A program made the translations under genes and the position numbers. This document shows positions 60,452 through 64,000 of a DNA stretch of 64,000 bases, piece by piece (position 1 is the stretch's first letter; each line of letters starts with the position of its first letter). Where the stretch lies: NCBI RefSeq assembly GCF_000685035.1, contig NZ_BAYB01000013.1, forward strand, positions 248,001-312,000. The letters run 5' to 3'. Source of the DNA: Paraburkholderia ferrariae NBRC 106233 (lineage in GTDB: Bacteria; Pseudomonadota; Gammaproteobacteria; Burkholderiales; Burkholderiaceae). The notes beneath the pieces were generated by a model. The model was given only the letters and a program-made list of their open reading frames with translations. It was not told the DNA's origin and did not search any database.

Positions 60452-61178
60452 AACGGTTGTCTCCCAGATAAGCCTTAATAACGCGCGGATCGCTCGTGAC
60501 CTCTTCGGCGGTTCCTTCCATGAGCTTGCGCCCCTCGTGCAATACGACGATGCGCTTGCTGACTCTCATCAACGCCTTCATGACGTGTTCCACGATGACG
60601 ATGCTCAATGCACGACGCTGCTTGATTTCGATGATGAGTTCGAGCGCCTGCGTCACTTCGCTGCCGTTCAGTCCCGCCAGAACTTCGTCAAGCAATAACA
60701 GGCGTGGCTCGGTCGCCAACGCGCGCGCGATCTCCAGACGCTTACGACCGGCGAGGTTCAGCATGCCGGCGGGGAGAGCGGCGCGTGCATCGAGCCCTAC
60801 CTCCGCGAGCAGTGCATGCGCCTGCTCGCGCGCACCGGCCAACGTCCGCTGCCGCCCTTTCCCGAACAGTGCGCCCACCGCGACGTTGTCGAGCACGGTC
60901 ATGTTCATGAACGGGCGCACGATCTGGAACGTACGCGCCACGCCAAGACTACTCACCTGATCGGGCGTCAGCCCGCTAATCCGTTTGCCATCCAGCCGGA
61001 TGTTTCCGGATGAAGGCTTGAGATTACCGGCGATCATCGAGAACAGCGTTGTCTTGCCGGCGCCATTTGCGCCCATCAGACCGACGATCTCGCCTTCTTC
61101 AACCTCGAACGAAATCTGGTCGAGCGCCACGACACCGCCGAACCGGCGCCCGATCTGTTCAACCGCCAGCAAACTCAT
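60435..61178 (-). CDS. livG: branched-chain-type ABC transporter ATP-binding protein LivG
   Basis: The 247-residue ATPase starts at 61178 (MSLLAVEQIGRRFGG), overlapping the livM stop as ATGA. Walker A is GANGAGKTTLFS and Walker B LLLLDEVLAGLN. The signature loop reads LNLAGRKRLEIARAL rather than the usual LSxGQ, a variant common in LivG proteins linked to aromatic-acid operons. The family insert GVARTFQIVRPFMNMTVLDN is present. It pairs with LivF. Confidence 0.95.
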   Translation of the reverse strand: MSLLAVEQIGRRFGGVVALDQISFEVEEGEIVGLMGANGAGKTTLFSMIAGNLKPSSGNIRLDGKRISGLTPDQVSSLGVARTFQIVRPFMNMTVLDNVAVGALFGKGRQRTLAGAREQAHALLAEVGLDARAALPAGMLNLAGRKRLEIARALATEPRLLLLDEVLAGLNGSEVTQALELIIEIKQRRALSIVIVEHVMKALMRVSKRIVVLHEGRKLMEGTAEEVTSDPRVIKAYLGDNRYGKAA

Positions 61179-62131
61179 TTCCGCCTCCGTATCCATTTTT
61201 CGCCAAACCCAGCCAGGCCGCCCGGCACCAGCAGCACGAAGACGACAAGCAAAAGACCGATGATGATCATGTAGAGTTGCGGCGCGTGCGACCACAACAG
61301 TTCCGAAAGCAGCGTAATGAAACAGGCGCCCAGCAGCGGCCCGATCGGACGTTGACTGCCTCCGATGATCGCCATCGAGACCACGGTGAATGAGGTGATC
61401 GGATTGAAGAGCTGCATGGGCTCGAAATAGGTGCTGCGCAACGCCGCGAACACACCGACCATAGCCGGAATGACCGAGGACAGAGCAAACGCGGTGAGCT
61501 TGTAGCGCAGCGTCGGTACGCCGATCGTCGCGGCCGCGGTTTCGTCCTCGCTGATCGCTTTCAACCCATATCCGAATCGAGAGCGTGCCAGCCAGATGTT
61601 GATCGCCGTCGCGATCGCCGCCAGCGCAAACAACGGATAGAACATCTGCTCAGGGGCGGGCGTGCCGATTAGCAAGCGGCCGCTGGATCCCAGTGCCGCT
61701 TCGATAGCGACCACCACGTACTTGACGAGTTCGGATATCCCGAAACTCAGGATCACGAAGTAGGGCCCTCGCACGCGCAGCGCTGGAAACCCGACAAGCA
61801 ACGCCAGTACCGCGGCCGCCGCACCCGCCGCCAGCACGATCACAAGAAGCGGCGCACCCTGCCATAGCAGCGCGGCGAGATACGCGCCCAGACCATAAAA
61901 GACTGCCTGCCCGAGCGATACATAGCCCGTCATGCCAGAGAATGCCGCCCACGCGCCGGTTAACGCGATCCACGAGAACAGCTCGAGGCACACGTTGAGG
62001 CCGTAAGCATCTAATATCCGCGGCAGATATGCGATGACGGCCAACCCGGCGAGCCACATGCCGTTACCACGCCACGCCGATTTTCCGACTGATACGTCAA
62101 CCATGCGCTCGACTTTATCGACCTGACTCAT
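61175..62131 (-). CDS. livM: branched-chain-type ABC transporter permease LivM
   Basis: The 318-residue membrane protein starts at 62131 (MSQVDKVERMVDVSVGKSAW). It has about nine helices and the family loop SGMTGYVSLGQAVFYGLGAYLAALL, then KAISEDETAAATIGVPTLRYKLTAFALSS, the cytoplasmic coupling region. The start overlaps the livH stop by four bases (ATGA). The ORF can be extended upstream but only by mirroring livH. It ends RRRK. Confidence 0.95.
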   Translation of the reverse strand: MSQVDKVERMVDVSVGKSAWRGNGMWLAGLAVIAYLPRILDAYGLNVCLELFSWIALTGAWAAFSGMTGYVSLGQAVFYGLGAYLAALLWQGAPLLVIVLAAGAAAAVLALLVGFPALRVRGPYFVILSFGISELVKYVVVAIEAALGSSGRLLIGTPAPEQMFYPLFALAAIATAINIWLARSRFGYGLKAISEDETAAATIGVPTLRYKLTAFALSSVIPAMVGVFAALRSTYFEPMQLFNPITSFTVVSMAIIGGSQRPIGPLLGACFITLLSELLWSHAPQLYMIIIGLLLVVFVLLVPGGLAGFGEKWIRRRK

Positions 62132-63009
62132 ACGCCCCTCTTCCCAAACAGTCCTTGCGGACGTAACAACAACACAGTAACGAACAGGCCATACACCAGG
62201 ATCGAACGGTAAGCCGGTGAGGTCAGGGCCGAGCCGAACACCTCGACGAGCGCCAGCGCCAGCGCGCCCAGCACGCCACCACCTAAAGAACCCAAGCCGC
62301 CGAGAATGATCACGACGAATGCGGAGATCGTGTAGGGAAATCCGCTGAACGGCGTGATGTTGTCCGACATGCTGATGAGACCGCCGGCAAGCGCGGCAAC
62401 CGCGAAACCCAGCGAGAACACGAACCTGTTGAGCTTTTGGGCATTGATGCCAACCAGGGCGGCCGCATCGCGCTGCTGGATCAGCGCGCGGACCGCGAGA
62501 CCCGCCATGCTGAAGCGGAAGAAGCACATCAGCGACAACGTGGCTATCGCCCCCACCAGCAGGATCACCAGACGATTCAACAGGAACGGCGTGCCACCAA
62601 CGGAGACGACCTGATCAAGGTACGAATAGCTGCGAGGGTCGGACGTGAATGCCAGGGCAATCACGTTTTGCAATACCGTAGACAGGCCAAAAAACACCAG
62701 CAGGGAATTAGACTCGAGACGCTTCGCCAGCTCGGGCGAGCGCAACTGCCAGCTAAACAAGCCGTAATAGCACAGCACGCCGAGGCCTGCGGAAAACACC
62801 ATCGCGAGCGGAATCGACACAATCGGCGATAGATGCAGGCGCGTAAAGCAAGCGAACGTGAAATAGCCGCCCAGCGTCATGATTTCGCCATGCGCCACGT
62901 TCAGCAGGCGCATCGTGCCGTAAATCAGGTTCAAACCTAATGCGACGAGCGCGTAGATAGATGCGAGCGTCAGCGTGGCTAGCGCGAGCTGAGGAAAGTC
63001 GATGCTCAT
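62128..63009 (-). CDS. livH: branched-chain-type ABC transporter permease LivH
   Basis: The 293-residue membrane protein starts at 63009 (MSIDFPQLALATLTLASIYALVALGLNLIYGTMRLLNVAHGEIMTLGG-like opening, the standard LivH N terminus). The coupling loop ALIQQRDAAALVGINAQKLNRFVFSLGF and the end LLLRPQGLFGKRG are also family features. It lies 68 bases after the binding-protein gene on the same strand. Confidence 0.95.
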   Translation of the reverse strand: MSIDFPQLALATLTLASIYALVALGLNLIYGTMRLLNVAHGEIMTLGGYFTFACFTRLHLSPIVSIPLAMVFSAGLGVLCYYGLFSWQLRSPELAKRLESNSLLVFFGLSTVLQNVIALAFTSDPRSYSYLDQVVSVGGTPFLLNRLVILLVGAIATLSLMCFFRFSMAGLAVRALIQQRDAAALVGINAQKLNRFVFSLGFAVAALAGGLISMSDNITPFSGFPYTISAFVVIILGGLGSLGGGVLGALALALVEVFGSALTSPAYRSILVYGLFVTVLLLRPQGLFGKRGV

Positions 63010-63077
63010 ATGCAATCCATAACGTTGGGTATGGCCCGGCGGTCCGGCGGACCGCCGGGACCCCATCGGTCCGTCTC

Positions 63078-64000
63078 TTAGTTATCCCAGGAAGTCTTGG
63101 GCACGAATTTCGCGGTCGCAGTCGAAGCCGGATAAACGATCTGCGCCTCGCCCTTCTGAAATTGCAGGAACATCGTCGGCGTGCTCACGTTCTGAACGCC
63201 ATCGAACCTGACCGGTCCGTCGATCGTATCGAAGGTCGTGCTGGAGATTGCCTGGCGCAGTTTGTCGTGTGACAGACCGGCCGTTGTCACCGCCTGCTGC
63301 AGAATTTCCGTAGACATCCACGCGAGCGCCACGTCCAGATAGTCCGGTGGCTCGCCGTAGCGCTTTACGTACGCGTCGAAGAACGGCTTTGCCTTGGGCC
63401 ACGCAGCTTGATGCGGCGACCAGTGGCCAATCGTCACGATGTCGTCGAGACTCTTGCCGAACATCTTGTGGAAAAACGGCGCCGTCGGACCCACCAGCAC
63501 GAACTGGAACGGCGCCTTGATGCCCTGCTCCCGCGCCGTTCGCATATACAAAATCGAATCCGACGGATACGACAGTGAAATCACGGCGTCCGGCGCAGCC
63601 GACTTGATTGCGCCAACCATCGCTGTCATGTCCTGAATGCCGGGCGAATACTGCCGATCGACGGCCACCTTGATGCCCGACGACGCAAGCGCCGTCAACA
63701 ACTGGGTGCGAACCTCCTGCGGGAACGGCAGTTGAATCGATTGGATCGCTATAGTCTTCACGTGCTGCTCGCGCATCAAATCCACGAGCGCCGTCGCCAT
63801 CTTGTCCGGTACCGCCGAAGTCGGGAACCAGATGTTCCTGGCCTTGATCGCACGAATCTGCAGCGACGCCGCCGAGCTGCCCACCATGGGAAAGCCGTAG
63901 CGCTCGAGCACGCCGACTACCGCGAAGTGCGCGGGCGTGCCCCACGGCGACAACAGCAGATCGACCTTGTCGTTCGTGATTAGCTTCTCGTAGATCGACG
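63078..64000 (-). CDS. livK: ABC transporter substrate-binding protein, Leu/Ile/Val type (5' end outside window)
   Basis: The frame is open to the last base, and 307 residues are visible, starting SIYEKLITNDKVDLLLSPWG. The binding-protein fold of type I is evident (GVLERYGFPMVGSSAAS, QYSPGIQDMTAMVGAIKSAAPDAVI, GPVRFDGVQN near the C terminus). The signal peptide would be beyond the window. It should capture the imported compound in the periplasm for LivHMGF. Aromatic residues in the visible cleft segments (WFPTSAVPDK, HWSPHQAAW) fit an aromatic ligand, but this is weak evidence. Confidence 0.93.
   Translation of the reverse strand, partial: SIYEKLITNDKVDLLLSPWGTPAHFAVVGVLERYGFPMVGSSAASLQIRAIKARNIWFPTSAVPDKMATALVDLMREQHVKTIAIQSIQLPFPQEVRTQLLTALASSGIKVAVDRQYSPGIQDMTAMVGAIKSAAPDAVISLSYPSDSILYMRTAREQGIKAPFQFVLVGPTAPFFHKMFGKSLDDIVTIGHWSPHQAAWPKAKPFFDAYVKRYGEPPDYLDVALAWMSTEILQQAVTTAGLSHDKLRQAISSTTFDTIDGPVRFDGVQNVSTPTMFLQFQKGEAQIVYPASTATAKFVPKTSWDN

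Overview
This is a 64 kb stretch of high-GC DNA whose genes look like those of a plant- or soil-associated Burkholderiaceae (Paraburkholderia/Caballeronia/Burkholderia type). The genus is inferred from protein resemblance and was not computed. There are two large biosynthetic or catabolic clusters with a mobile-element-rich island between them. No tRNA, rRNA or CRISPR array was seen.

Region 1 (1-27,800) is a Wzx/Wzy-type exopolysaccharide locus built as two divergent operons. The minus arm (16,095 to about 1,770) holds a WecA-like initiating transferase, a glycosyltransferase, a hexapeptide acetyltransferase, a low-Mr tyrosine phosphatase, a BY-kinase (Wzc), UDP-ManNAc dehydrogenase (WecC), a flippase, a Wza-type export lipoprotein, a Tat-exported pectate-lyase-fold protein, GlmS and a decayed glmU relic. 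The plus arm (16,601-26,888) holds an orphan OmpR-type regulator with a degenerate receiver, UDP-GlcNAc 2-epimerase (WecB), three more glycosyltransferases, a bi-domain oxidoreductase, a heparinase II/III-like protein and a small secreted protein. The set predicts a polymer containing ManNAcA, with GlmS, WecB and WecC feeding the precursor. A Crp/Fnr regulator closes the locus, and two Crp-type palindromes lie inside it. At the far left are the tail of a polymerase-like membrane protein and an O-acyltransferase.

Region 2 (28,100-48,400) is an accessory island. It carries an EAL phosphodiesterase pair, two tandem serine recombinases, an IS701-family element with recognisable CTAG target duplication, a clipped sugar-acid transporter beside a LysR regulator, and a cargo locus. 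The cargo is two paralogous three-domain lipoproteins (phosphodiesterase-like, Fn3-like, LamG-like) flanking a small lipoprotein and a Tat-exported phospholipase C. Then comes a nested wreck: an IS66 remnant abutting an IS3 element whose orfA/orfB junction is split by a 1,863-nt group II intron with a dead reverse transcriptase. A chemoreceptor, a deleted IS5 transposase and a MarR stub follow.

Region 3 (48,395-64,000) is one long minus-strand aromatic catabolic operon. In transcription order it encodes a branched-chain-type ABC importer (LivK partial, H, M, G, F), an indolepyruvate:ferredoxin oxidoreductase pair (IorA, IorB), a 4HBT thioesterase, a fused FAD hydroxylase/old-yellow-enzyme of the salicylyl-CoA (or 2-aminobenzoyl-CoA) type, gentisate 1,2-dioxygenase, an FAH-family hydrolase, a nitrilase, a maleate isomerase and a flavin reductase. 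The most economical reading is an aryl-CoA to gentisyl-CoA to gentisate to maleylpyruvate to maleate plus pyruvate to fumarate route.
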